From Lewinellaceae bacterium (GTDB lineage Bacteria > Bacteroidota > Bacteroidia > Chitinophagales > Saprospiraceae), in contig JACJXX010000001.1 in NCBI GenBank assembly GCA_020636435.1, positions 3,179,001 to 3,243,000 of the forward strand: a DNA stretch of 64,000 bases, given 5' to 3'. This document shows, in pieces, positions 8,934 to 17,392 of the stretch. Position 1 is the first letter of the stretch; every line of letters begins with the position of its first letter. The notes beneath the pieces were generated by a model. The model saw only the letters and a program-made list of their open reading frames with translations. It made no database searches and had not been told where the DNA came from. Made by a program: the position numbers and the translations under genes.

Positions 8934-11378
8934 ATGAAAAAAGCGCTTTTACGCTCCCTCTCGATCTTGTTTTTCGCTTTAGGGCTGGCGACGGCCTACG
9001 GCCAGCACAACTGCAACCTGCCCCAGCAACAGAAATTTTTGAACGGCAACAACATCCGGGCGTTGATCCTCACCGGAGGCGACCTGTTCTGGAATGGGGA
9101 TGACGCCCGCTTCCAGGTTCCGTATCAACCCAACGGGCCCAGCGCCATTTATGCCCAGGGATTGTGGCTGGGGGGCATCAATCCGGGCGGCAATCTGAAA
9201 CTGGCGGCTCAAACCTACGGCAGGGGCAGGAACCAGGCTGATTACTGGCCCGGGCCGCTCGACGAAGCAGGCGCCACCGATGTGGATGCCTGCACCAACT
9301 GGGACCGCGTCTTCTCTGTCCTGCGCTATCAGGTGGAAGCCCATATAAGCGATTTCGAAGACAATGGAGTAGTAGACAATCCCATACCCGAAATCCTGGG
9401 CTGGCCGGCACAGGGCAACCCCTACTTCTCCGACGTCTACGGCTTCGAATTGCCGGATACGCCGCAGGGGCTGGCCCCCTTTGCCGACAAAGACGGCGAC
9501 GGTAAATACGATCCGCTGGCCGGCGACTACCCCATGATCCGGAACTCGGCCGTGATCCCCAGCCAGATTGCCTGGGTGGTTTTTAATGACAATGGAAATA
9601 TCCATTTTGATTCACACGGAGATCCTTTGGCGGTGGAAGTGCAGCTTACCTCCTGGGCATTCGACTGCAGCGACAATGCCCAACTGAACAACACCCTTTT
9701 TACCTCCTTCAAAGTGATCAACCGGAGCGCCCAGTCCCTGGATTCTCTCTACCTGGGCCTGTGGACGGACTTCGACCTGGGCTGTTACACAGACGATTTC
9801 ATCGGCACCGCCCCGGCGTTGAATACGGTTTTCACTTACAACAAGGATAACGAAGATGGCCCCAACTGCCCCCAGGGCGTGGCGTCCTACGGAACGAACC
9901 CGCCGGCGCAGGCGCTTACCGTGCTGAACCGGGAGCTTTCCTACTCCATGTTTTACAATAATTCCGGCATTGGCGGCCCGCTTGGCACCACCGAGCCCAA
10001 TCAGCCCGAAGCCTACTACAACCTGCTTACCGGCCGCTGGCCCGACGGCACGCCGCTCACCTTCGGCGGCAACGGCTACGACCCGAGTGGTGCCAACCCG
10101 CTGACCAACTACGTTTTCCCGGATGACCCCAACGACCCGGCCGGCTGGTCGGAGTTGAATCAAAGCCCCGACGAACAAGACCGCCGGACGGTTTCCAGCG
10201 TTGGATTGGGCGCCTTGCAACCCGGCGCCGTTGCAGTGGTGGATTTCGCCCTGAGCTATTTCCGGGAGGACGGCGCCGACTACCTGGAGAACGTCACGGC
10301 TATGTACGAGGGCATCCCGTTGCTGAAAAACTGGTACGACAATCAGTTTGAAGCCGCCTGCAGTCCGCCCTCCTGCGAGGACGACTGCGTGTGGGCCGGC
10401 GACCTCAACGCCGACGGTATCGCCAACCACTGCGACCTGCTGGCCCTGGGGGTGGGGCTGGACGAAAGCGGCCCCGTCCGCCCGGCGCCTTACAACTGGT
10501 CGCCCCGCAACGGCGAAGCCTGGGCCGGCCAGCAGGGCAACGGCGCCAACGAAAAACACCTCGACGCCGATGGCAACGGCCAGGCGGCTTACGAAGATTT
10601 TTTCCTCTCGGAGGAGCACTACAACCTCACCCATTCCGGTTATCAGCCACCCGCTCCGGAATACCGGGAAGGGCCCGAGCTGTTGCTGGAAGCAGCCGGT
10701 TCTGTAGATCTTGGGAACCTTTCCCCTGGCCAGAGCCCCATTTTTATCACAATAGACCTGACGGAGGACCTCCCCGATCTGTACGGCCTGGCCTTTTCCC
10801 TGGAGTACGATACCGCTTATATTGAAAGTATTTTCGCCCTCCAGGCCGGTTACCGCCTGGCTTCCCGGACCTTCCAAACCGGTTCGGGCGGCAGTGCCCT
10901 TGCCGGCCAGTTCGATTTTGCCACAGTTGCCGTCGAATCCATCGGGCAGGGGCGGCTGTCCCTTTTGCAAATAAAGGTAAAAGACGACTTCCTCTATCCG
11001 CTGCCCGCCGACAGCACCCTGATCCGCTTCAAAAACATCAAGGCCATTCGCAGCGACGGGACGGAAATCGAGATCGGCGGCACGACGGTGGCGGCGCGCT
11101 TTCCGGGGATTGTGGTGACAGGCACGGAAGATCCGTCGGACGGCGCTCCGGTCCGCATCTTCCCCAACCCGACGAACGGCCGGCTGGAGCTGCGCTTCCC
11201 GGGGCAGCAGATTGACGGGGTAGCGCTATTCACCGCCACCGGGCAACTTGCCTGGCGACAGCGGCAACGGTTTACAGATAGCGCCAGCCTGAACCTTGGG
11301 CAGTTGCCGGAGGGCTTGTATTTCCTGCAGGTGCAGCAGGGGGCACAGCGGATTGTGCGAAAGGTGGTGTTGCGGTAA
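8934..11378 (+). CDS. secreted T9SS-sorted protein with dockerin-like and cohesin-like regions
   Basis: 814 residues. A Sec signal peptide (about 1-23, ending ATAYGQ) starts the protein. The long middle region contains a calcium-type DKDGDGKYDPLAGDYP segment near 180, a dockerin-like CVWAGDLNADGIANHCDLL near 485, and a cohesin-like ITIDLTEDLPDLYGLAFSLEYD stretch near 605. The C-terminal 75 residues (FPNPTNGRLELRF...GLYFLQV...KVVLR) are a T9SS type A sorting domain, so it should be exported and anchored on the surface. The next gene is a full-length paralogue 19 nt downstream. The specific function is not known. Confidence 0.85.
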   Translation: MKKALLRSLSILFFALGLATAYGQHNCNLPQQQKFLNGNNIRALILTGGDLFWNGDDARFQVPYQPNGPSAIYAQGLWLGGINPGGNLKLAAQTYGRGRNQADYWPGPLDEAGATDVDACTNWDRVFSVLRYQVEAHISDFEDNGVVDNPIPEILGWPAQGNPYFSDVYGFELPDTPQGLAPFADKDGDGKYDPLAGDYPMIRNSAVIPSQIAWVVFNDNGNIHFDSHGDPLAVEVQLTSWAFDCSDNAQLNNTLFTSFKVINRSAQSLDSLYLGLWTDFDLGCYTDDFIGTAPALNTVFTYNKDNEDGPNCPQGVASYGTNPPAQALTVLNRELSYSMFYNNSGIGGPLGTTEPNQPEAYYNLLTGRWPDGTPLTFGGNGYDPSGANPLTNYVFPDDPNDPAGWSELNQSPDEQDRRTVSSVGLGALQPGAVAVVDFALSYFREDGADYLENVTAMYEGIPLLKNWYDNQFEAACSPPSCEDDCVWAGDLNADGIANHCDLLALGVGLDESGPVRPAPYNWSPRNGEAWAGQQGNGANEKHLDADGNGQAAYEDFFLSEEHYNLTHSGYQPPAPEYREGPELLLEAAGSVDLGNLSPGQSPIFITIDLTEDLPDLYGLAFSLEYDTAYIESIFALQAGYRLASRTFQTGSGGSALAGQFDFATVAVESIGQGRLSLLQIKVKDDFLYPLPADSTLIRFKNIKAIRSDGTEIEIGGTTVAARFPGIVVTGTEDPSDGAPVRIFPNPTNGRLELRFPGQQIDGVALFTATGQLAWRQRQRFTDSASLNLGQLPEGLYFLQVQQGAQRIVRKVVLR

Positions 11379-11397
11379 CAAAACTTATTTTTACAGT

Positions 11398-13845
11398 ATG
11401 AAAACCAAACACTTACTTTACTTTTTAGCGTTAAGCGCTTTATTTCCGGTTAGCCTTTGGCCTCAGGCAGCTTGTGAAGAAGCTGTGGATAGCTACTTAC
11501 TGGGCAATCAGGTGAGGGCTTTGATCAACAACCGTGGGGCGCTTTTCCAGCCAGCAGGAAATGGTGGTTTTGCTTACCACGTGCCGTTCGGGTTTCCGCT
11601 TAAGCACACGATCTGCGGGCAAGGGCTGTGGTTGGGAGGATACGTAAACGGATCACTGAAACTCGCGGCGCCCGAATATGATCTAAGGGATGAAGAATTT
11701 GAGTACTATCCGGGGCCATTGGATAGTGTGGGACAAGCGGATCCCAGTGGTTGTAGCAACTGGAACCGGATTTGGGAGGTGAGGCGCCGTCAAATTGAGG
11801 CTCACATCGCCGATTATGAAGAGGATGGGATCATCGACAACCCTATTCCCGAGATCATGGGCTGGCCGGGCCGGGGCAACCCCTATTTTGATGGCCTCTA
11901 TGGATTTCTACTGCCAAACGAGCCTCAAGGGCTGGCGCCATTCTACGACAGGGATGGCGACGGATTTTACAACCCGATGGGCGGTGAATACCCGGTGGCG
12001 CCCCGGTCGGCTGTACTGCCCGAGCACCTTACCTGGACGGTTTTCAACGATGCGGGCGGGCCCCATGAAGGCTCAGGTGGAGAGCCGCTGCATGTAGAAG
12101 TTCAGCAAACGGCCTGGGCCTTCTTTTGTGAAGACAACCCTCAACTCAATCAAGCCATATTTACTTCCCATAAGGTTATCAACCGCAATGTTTTGCCAAT
12201 CGACTCCCTGATTTTGGGGCAATGGCACGACCTGGCCATCGGATGCTCCTCAGACGATTTATTTGGAAGTTCTCCAGAGCTTCACACCATATTTCAGTAC
12301 AATCGTGGTAATATTGACGGACAGTACTCCAATACATCCTTTTGCCCGGAAGATAGCCGTTTTGGAATGAACCCTCCTGTACAGGCGATAACTTTCCTCA
12401 ACCATCCAATGTCTTCGGCGATTTACTTTTTCAACTTTCCATCAGCTTATGACCCTCCATTTTTAACCCTTGCGCCAAATTATCCCAGCCAATATTATCA
12501 TTACCTCAACGCCCGCTGGCGTAATGGGCAACCGCTAACCTTCGGAGGCTATGGAATTGCCACTGGCAACCCGCCAACTTCATTCTTTTTTTCAGGAGAT
12601 CCAAATGATAGCAATTCCTGGTCAGCAATACCACAGGGTGTATACTCAGCATCGGAAAATTTACTGGGTAATTTAAACATCGGCACGTTACCCCCCGGCG
12701 CATTCATTGAGCTGGATGTTGCTTATTCCTTCTTTAGAGCGCCCGGCGCAGATCACCTGGGCAATGTAACCGCCATGTACGAAGGGCTGGAGAACATTCA
12801 CGCCTGGTATGGGCAGGGCTTCTTCAATGCATGCTCTCCTCCCGATGAATGCCAGGACGATTGTGTTTGGGCAGGCGACACCAACGCCGATGGCATTGCC
12901 AACCACTACGATGTCTTGCCGGTCGGCACTGCGCTGGGCCAACAAGGGCCCATCCGGGCTACGCCCTTACACTGGGCACCCCAAAATGGACAAGCATGGG
13001 ACGATTCCCTCGATAATGGTGTAAATTATAAACACATCGATGCCGATGGCAGTGGCATAATCGCTTTCGGAGACCTGCAGGCCACCCGGATGCATCTGGG
13101 GAAATCCAGGCCGGATTACCAGCCTCCTCCTGATGTCTACACGGAAGGCCCTGAATTATACACCCATGACTCCATGCGCTTCATGATGCTGGATACGAAC
13201 CGTTTTTTCACCATGCGGACCGAGCTGGGGCTCGTTCCTGGCCTGTACGGGCTGGCCTTTACTATGGAATACGATACGAACTACTTGAGAAATACCGGCG
13301 CCCTCATCACGAATTCGCAGGTAGATGCAGGTCGTTTTGGAGTGATAAAAGCACATCCTCAGGAGGGAAACATCGATTTTGGCATTACCCTGGCTGACAC
13401 TGCTCAGCAACTGGAACCGGGCAGGTTGATGTTGAGTTACTTTGTTCCAAAATCTATGGACGGCCAGGATTTACCCTCCGCGAATACCGAGATCAAGATC
13501 AAGAACATTTTAGGAGTCCGAAAGGATGGCAGCAAAATTGAAATGGGGGCCCGTACGCTGAATATTGCTTTTCCCAGCCTGCTATCCAACCAGAAGCATC
13601 CAAATGACCCGGGTGTTCAGGCCTTCCCTAATCCCGCCACCGGCCGGTTGGAACTGCGCTTCCCGGGCCGTCAGGCAGAAGGAATAATGATATTGGATAT
13701 TGCCGGCAGGAAGGTTTGGGCGCAGGAAGGCCTGTTTATAGACGCCGCCAGCGTTGATTTGCGGCGGTTAACCAGGGGTACTTATTTTGTGAGGATGCAA
13801 CTGGACGGGGCGGTAGTTGTCCGCAGAATTGTATTAGCGCAATAG
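11398..13845 (+). CDS. secreted T9SS-sorted protein, paralogue of its upstream neighbour
   Basis: 815 residues from the ATG at 11398, which begins a good signal peptide (MKTKHLLYFLALSALF...). An in-frame extension to 11296 overlaps the previous gene and is rejected. The architecture is the same as the gene before: a GLAPFYDRDGDGFYNP segment, dockerin-like CVWAGDTNADGIANHYD, cohesin-like GLYGLAFTMEYDTNY, and a T9SS type A tail (FPNPATGRLELRFPG). The two proteins align along their whole length but are clearly diverged, indicating an old tandem duplication. They probably form a two-gene plus-strand operon inserted between hisF and hisA. Confidence 0.85.
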   Translation: MKTKHLLYFLALSALFPVSLWPQAACEEAVDSYLLGNQVRALINNRGALFQPAGNGGFAYHVPFGFPLKHTICGQGLWLGGYVNGSLKLAAPEYDLRDEEFEYYPGPLDSVGQADPSGCSNWNRIWEVRRRQIEAHIADYEEDGIIDNPIPEIMGWPGRGNPYFDGLYGFLLPNEPQGLAPFYDRDGDGFYNPMGGEYPVAPRSAVLPEHLTWTVFNDAGGPHEGSGGEPLHVEVQQTAWAFFCEDNPQLNQAIFTSHKVINRNVLPIDSLILGQWHDLAIGCSSDDLFGSSPELHTIFQYNRGNIDGQYSNTSFCPEDSRFGMNPPVQAITFLNHPMSSAIYFFNFPSAYDPPFLTLAPNYPSQYYHYLNARWRNGQPLTFGGYGIATGNPPTSFFFSGDPNDSNSWSAIPQGVYSASENLLGNLNIGTLPPGAFIELDVAYSFFRAPGADHLGNVTAMYEGLENIHAWYGQGFFNACSPPDECQDDCVWAGDTNADGIANHYDVLPVGTALGQQGPIRATPLHWAPQNGQAWDDSLDNGVNYKHIDADGSGIIAFGDLQATRMHLGKSRPDYQPPPDVYTEGPELYTHDSMRFMMLDTNRFFTMRTELGLVPGLYGLAFTMEYDTNYLRNTGALITNSQVDAGRFGVIKAHPQEGNIDFGITLADTAQQLEPGRLMLSYFVPKSMDGQDLPSANTEIKIKNILGVRKDGSKIEMGARTLNIAFPSLLSNQKHPNDPGVQAFPNPATGRLELRFPGRQAEGIMILDIAGRKVWAQEGLFIDAASVDLRRLTRGTYFVRMQLDGAVVVRRIVLAQ

Positions 13846-13857
13846 AGTTAGCCTGCC

Positions 13858-14574
13858 TCAAAGCAACCCCTCCAGCTCTTCCAGCCGGATATGCCCTTCG
13901 TAGATAGCCTTGCCGATGATGGCGCCGTAGCAACCAGCCTCCCGCAGGGACTGCACCTCTTCAATGGTAGTGACGCCGCCGCTGGCGATCAACTTTAGTT
14001 CCGGGAAGCGAATGATAATTTCTTTATATAAATCCAGGGCAGTGCCCTCCAGCCGCCCGTCCTTGGAAATGTCCGTACAAATGCTGTACTGTATGCCCTT
14101 TTGAATATAATCCTCCAGGAAAGCGAAGAGCTCCAGCTCGCTCTGCTCCTGCCAGCCGCTGACGGCCACTTTCCCATCCCGTACATCGGATCCCAGGATG
14201 ATGCGTTCCGGGCCGTATTGCTCCAGCCAGCCCAGGAACAGCTCCGGGTTTTTCACGGCCACGGTGCCGCCGGTCACCTGCCGGGCACCGTTCTCAAAGG
14301 CAATGCGTACATCTTCGTCGGCTTTGAGGCCGCCGCCGAAGTCGATCTGCAGCTTGGTGTGGGTGGCGATGCGGCGCAGCACCCGCTGGTTGACGATGTG
14401 TTGGGCTTTGGCGCCGTCCAGGTCGACCAGGTGGAGGCGGCGTATACCGTGGGCCTCAAATTCCTTGGCCACTTCCAGCGGGTCTTCGTTGTAGACTTTC
14501 TTTTGGGCGTAGTCGCCTTCTGTCAGGCGGACGCATTTGCCGTCGATGATGTCTATGGCGGGGATGATGTGCAT
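13858..14574 (-). CDS. hisA: HisA: ProFAR isomerase
   Basis: Catalyses the Amadori rearrangement of ProFAR to PRFAR. From the ATG at 14574 the protein has 238 residues and begins MHIIPAIDIIDGKCVRL, with the catalytic D8. The second catalytic Asp is D130 in ILGSDVRDGKV, and the phosphate loops FGGG and ASGGV are present. The upstream in-frame extension to 14727 translates repeat-rich intergenic DNA and is not used. It converges with the T9SS gene (12-nt gap) and is separated from hisH by two plus-strand lipoprotein genes, so it cannot share the upstream his transcript directly. Confidence 0.98.
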   Translation of the reverse strand: MHIIPAIDIIDGKCVRLTEGDYAQKKVYNEDPLEVAKEFEAHGIRRLHLVDLDGAKAQHIVNQRVLRRIATHTKLQIDFGGGLKADEDVRIAFENGARQVTGGTVAVKNPELFLGWLEQYGPERIILGSDVRDGKVAVSGWQEQSELELFAFLEDYIQKGIQYSICTDISKDGRLEGTALDLYKEIIIRFPELKLIASGGVTTIEEVQSLREAGCYGAIIGKAIYEGHIRLEELEGLL

Positions 14575-14960
14575 GAGGAGTGTATCAGTTTTGTAGTGTG
14601 TCAGTGTATCAGTGTTGTGGTGTATCAGTGAGGGTGCTCCGGAAACTATTGATGGCGAAGAATATTTTGCCCACCCCCTAAATCCTCCCGAAACGAGTTC
14701 GGGACAGGCTCCGCCAGCGGGGGACATTTCCTCCGATTCAGGGGTGTGTTTTCCCCCGCTGGCGGGGGTCAGGGGGTGGAGTCCAAATAAAATTTCCCAT
14801 TATTAGGCGCCGGAGTTCCAAACTAGATTTTCCGGAGTAGCCTCATCAGTGTATCAGTGTTGTAGTGTATCAGCCGGGAGCCAAATTTATGAAATTCTTA
14901 ACCTTTCCCTGGCCAACACTTTCCTGCAGGCCCTTCGTCCTGTAATAAAAAATCAGAATC
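14575..14960. other. repeat-rich intergenic region upstream of hisA
   Basis: 386 nt without a gene. It holds short tandem GTGTATCAGT-type repeats at both ends (about 14578-14630 and 14845-14875). Between them is a larger inverted-repeat block (about 14670-14781) with CCGCCAGCGGGGG facing CCCCCGCTGGCGGGGG. A minus-strand TAAATTTG at 14889-14882 is a weak promoter candidate for hisA, with a long leader. Confidence 0.55.
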
Positions 14961-15386
14961 ATGAAAAAAAACATCCTGTTCACTTCGCCTCTAATTGTGC
15001 TTTTGTTGATGGCCTGTAATGAAAAACAGGATCACAACCCGATTGAATTTCAGCCGGGGGTGAGTTTCGACTTATCCTACAAAGATACCGGCAACTGCAA
15101 TTGTGGGGAGTTGTCCGTTACATTTGCCGACGTTTTGGAAGACTCCCGTTGCCCGGTGCCGGCAACCTGTTTCTGGGAGGGCGAGGCCCGCGTGCAATTG
15201 GACATCCAAGCTGCCAATGAATCTCAATCCATCGAGCTTATTTTTCAGGCCAGCCGCAGTTCATTTGACCGCGATACCGTTGGCAATTATGCCATCAGCC
15301 TCATGCAGGTATCTCCGCACCCCAAAGACGGGCAAACCATCGAAAAGCAGGATTATGATATCCGGCTGATGGTGGAGGAGTTGTAG
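14961..15386 (+). CDS. small outer-membrane-type lipoprotein, paralogue 1
   Basis: 141 residues with a lipoprotein signal peptide and lipobox LLMAC (Cys at about 19). The mature part has the family pattern NCNCGELSVTFADVLEDSRCP followed by CFWEGEARVQL, with conserved cysteines and a beta-rich look. The same pattern is seen in many small Bacteroidota lipoproteins of unknown function. It is followed 39 nt later by a paralogue of the same length. Both lie on the plus strand between hisH and hisA. Confidence 0.8.
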   Translation: MKKNILFTSPLIVLLLMACNEKQDHNPIEFQPGVSFDLSYKDTGNCNCGELSVTFADVLEDSRCPVPATCFWEGEARVQLDIQAANESQSIELIFQASRSSFDRDTVGNYAISLMQVSPHPKDGQTIEKQDYDIRLMVEEL

Positions 15387-15425
15387 AACTTGTTTTTTAA
15401 TCGTTCCTTACAATAAAATCAATCC

Positions 15426-15851
15426 ATGAAAACCACCAACCTGTTTGTTTTTATTATCCTTGCTGCCCTCAGTTTCTCCTGTGAAAAAAGTGAAAACAGA
15501 AACCCACTTGATTTTCAGTTGGGAGAGCCCTTTGAGCTGGCATTCGGCAATACCGGAAATTGCACCTGTGGCGATCTCGCAGCGACCTTTGCTGATGTGC
15601 TGGACGATTCCCGTTGCCCTACCAGCGTTATCTGTGTTTGGGAGGGGCAGGCCAGGGTACAGTTGAATGTACAAATTGCGGATGGCCAGAACACCATTGA
15701 ATTGATCCGGCGCGCCGGGCATGATGACCTGGCGAGGGACACTGTCGACAACTTTGTGTTTGAACTGCTGGAGGTTTCCCCTTATCCGGTTACGACTGAA
15801 CCTATCGACAAAGAGGATTATCGGATCGAACTCAAAGTGAGCGCGCTTTAA
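15426..15851 (+). CDS. small outer-membrane-type lipoprotein, paralogue 2
   Basis: 141 residues, the same length as the gene before it. The lipobox is LSFSC; the core NCTCGDLAATFADVLDDSRCP and CVWEGQARVQL match paralogue 1 nearly residue for residue, while the signal peptide and C-terminal third differ more. This indicates a tandem gene duplication. The gene ends just before a large hairpin that separates it from the convergent hisH. Confidence 0.8.
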   Translation: MKTTNLFVFIILAALSFSCEKSENRNPLDFQLGEPFELAFGNTGNCTCGDLAATFADVLDDSRCPTSVICVWEGQARVQLNVQIADGQNTIELIRRAGHDDLARDTVDNFVFELLEVSPYPVTTEPIDKEDYRIELKVSAL

Positions 15852-15906
15852 AAAAGTCGACTGGCGACTCCGGCGTGTTCCGCTTTGAAGCTCGCCTGTC
15901 GAGGGG

Positions 15907-15988
15907 GTGGGTTAAATCCGTTGAAATTGCAGCGGACCTGGAGGTCCGCTCTCCAGGTCCGCTGGATGGATCAACGGATTTAACCCAC
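15907..15988. terminator. long hairpin between convergent lipoprotein and hisH genes
   Basis: GTGGGTTAAATCCGTTGA (15907-15924) is perfectly complementary to 15971-15988. A second inner stem is formed by AGCGGACCTGGA against TCCAGGTCCGCT. It lies between two converging genes, where a bidirectional terminator would be expected. It lacks a clean T-run, so it may instead be a palindromic intergenic element. Confidence 0.5.
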
Positions 15989-16001
15989 TACCGCCTGTCG
16001 A

Positions 16002-16595
16002 CTATCCCGACAACCCCAAAAAGTTCCTCAAAATAACCTCTCCCACTTTGCCCGACTTCTCCGGGTGGAACTGCGTGGCATAGAAGTTATCTTTCTGTAG
16101 GCCGGAGCTGAAAGGCAATACATAGTCTGTAGTGGCAGTGGTATAAGGCCCTGCCTCCACATAATAACTGTGGACAAAGTAGACGTAATCGCCTTCCAGG
16201 TTCGGTGTAAAGACTCCATTCTTCAGGCTGCGGATGCTGTTCCAGCCAATATGGGGCACTTTCTCTCCGTTCGCCGGCCGAAAGCGCACCACCTTCTGTG
16301 GGATGATGCCCAGGCAGGGCGTGTCGTTCTCTTCAGAGTGCTCACAGAGCAGTTGCATGCCCAGGCAGATGCCCAGCACCGGCTGGGTAAGGCTGCGGAT
16401 GAGTTCGTCCAGCCCGCGCTCCCGCAGGTAGGCCATGGTGGTGTTGGCCTCCCCCACCCCGGGGAAGATCACCTTCTCCGCCGAGCGGATGGTATCGTGG
16501 TCGTCGGTCAACACCGCCTCCACCCCCAGGCGCTCCATGGCGAAGAGGACGGATTGCACGTTGCCGGCGTTGTAGTCAATAATGGCTATTGGCAT
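16002..16595 (-). CDS. hisH: HisH: imidazole glycerol phosphate synthase, glutaminase subunit
   Basis: Class I glutamine amidotransferase that feeds ammonia to HisF. Its 197 residues are standard. The nucleophile C77 lies in GICLGMQLL, and the other triad members H177 and E179 lie in ATQFHPEKSG. The oxyanion-region PGVG (45-48) is present. It follows the Uma2 gene with only 8 nt between them and is probably the last gene of the main his transcript, since the next genes lie on the other strand. Confidence 0.98.
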   Translation of the reverse strand: MPIAIIDYNAGNVQSVLFAMERLGVEAVLTDDHDTIRSAEKVIFPGVGEANTTMAYLRERGLDELIRSLTQPVLGICLGMQLLCEHSEENDTPCLGIIPQKVVRFRPANGEKVPHIGWNSIRSLKNGVFTPNLEGDYVYFVHSYYVEAGPYTTATTDYVLPFSSGLQKDNFYATQFHPEKSGKVGEVILRNFLGLSG

Positions 16596-16603
16596 TGAGA
16601 AGT

Positions 16604-17200
16604 TTATTGGTCGGCCTTTGGTTCCGGCTTTTCGAATTGCACATTAAGGTAGATATCTTCTACCTTGATCCTGAATCCGGCTATTTCTATCTCCTGATCC
16701 ATTCGGTCCACGTAGCTGTTCTCCCAGCGGGTTTCGTCGATGCGGTTGTAAAAATCAATGTACACCTGATCCTGAACGACCATAAAATATTGCTGAAGAG
16801 AGGGAATCTTTCGATAGCAGTACCACTTATCAATTCGATCATTTTCCTCCGTACTATCCAAGAGAACTTCGATTAGGACATGGGGATTCAAAGTGGCGTG
16901 CATTTTTTTAGTATGCTGGCGGAAAACAGGTTCTCCCTTCACAACCATCACATCCGGGTAGTAATTGAGGCGGCATTCCGGCACGTAGAGCATGCGGCCG
17001 GGGGGATAGGCCCGAAAATTTGTTCCCTTTGCTCGCAAACCTATTTCCCCAATCAAATTGGCGATAATTGAACCATGGTTATTGGAGGTGTAGGACATAG
17101 ACGCGACGCGTCCATCATAGAAATAATGCCGGGTTTCGGCATGGTACTCCATCTCCAGATATTCTTCCAGGGTATATCGTTTTTCTACTGCCGTTTCCAT
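16604..17200 (-). CDS. Uma2-family (DUF820) PD-(D/E)XK nuclease-like protein
   Basis: 198 residues with the Uma2 pattern: N-terminal YTLEEYLEME, DGRVASMS near 31, the putative catalytic YPDVMVV near 80, and HVLIEVLLDST near 107, which corresponds to the E-V-hydrophobic-S element. The family has a restriction-endonuclease-like fold and is common in cyanobacteria and Bacteroidota; its function is mostly unknown. It sits inside the his cluster between hisB and hisH, same strand, 8 nt before hisH, so it is probably carried on the his transcript. Confidence 0.88.
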   Translation of the reverse strand: METAVEKRYTLEEYLEMEYHAETRHYFYDGRVASMSYTSNNHGSIIANLIGEIGLRAKGTNFRAYPPGRMLYVPECRLNYYPDVMVVKGEPVFRQHTKKMHATLNPHVLIEVLLDSTEENDRIDKWYCYRKIPSLQQYFMVVQDQVYIDFYNRIDETRWENSYVDRMDQEIEIAGFRIKVEDIYLNVQFEKPEPKADQ

Positions 17201-17286
17201 ATCGACTATTGATTTTCTATAGACTTCACAATTTACAGAAAAAACGGGAGCCGCTCAACCGATGGTGGGAGGCTGAATTGTAATAG

Positions 17287-17367
17287 GGTTAAATTGTTGA
17301 ATGGGTTATTGCAGTCCAATGGCCAACCAGGAAGATTGCCCAGTGCCAACAATACAACAATTTAACC
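17287..17367. repeat. inverted repeat between hisB and Uma2 genes
   Basis: GGTTAAATTGTTG (17287-17299) is the exact reverse complement of 17355-17367, with a 55-nt spacer. It fills most of the 192-nt gap downstream of hisB. It could reduce read-through or stabilise the transcript end; no T-run follows. Confidence 0.5.
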
Positions 17368-17392
17368 GTGAAACCATATAGCCATCTTTCCC

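Noticed and set aside
9612..10970. A 452-codon open frame on the minus strand opposite the first T9SS gene
   Set aside because: It is a shadow of a GC-rich coding strand; the plus-strand protein has a signal peptide and sorting domain, while this frame has no domain and an implausible composition.
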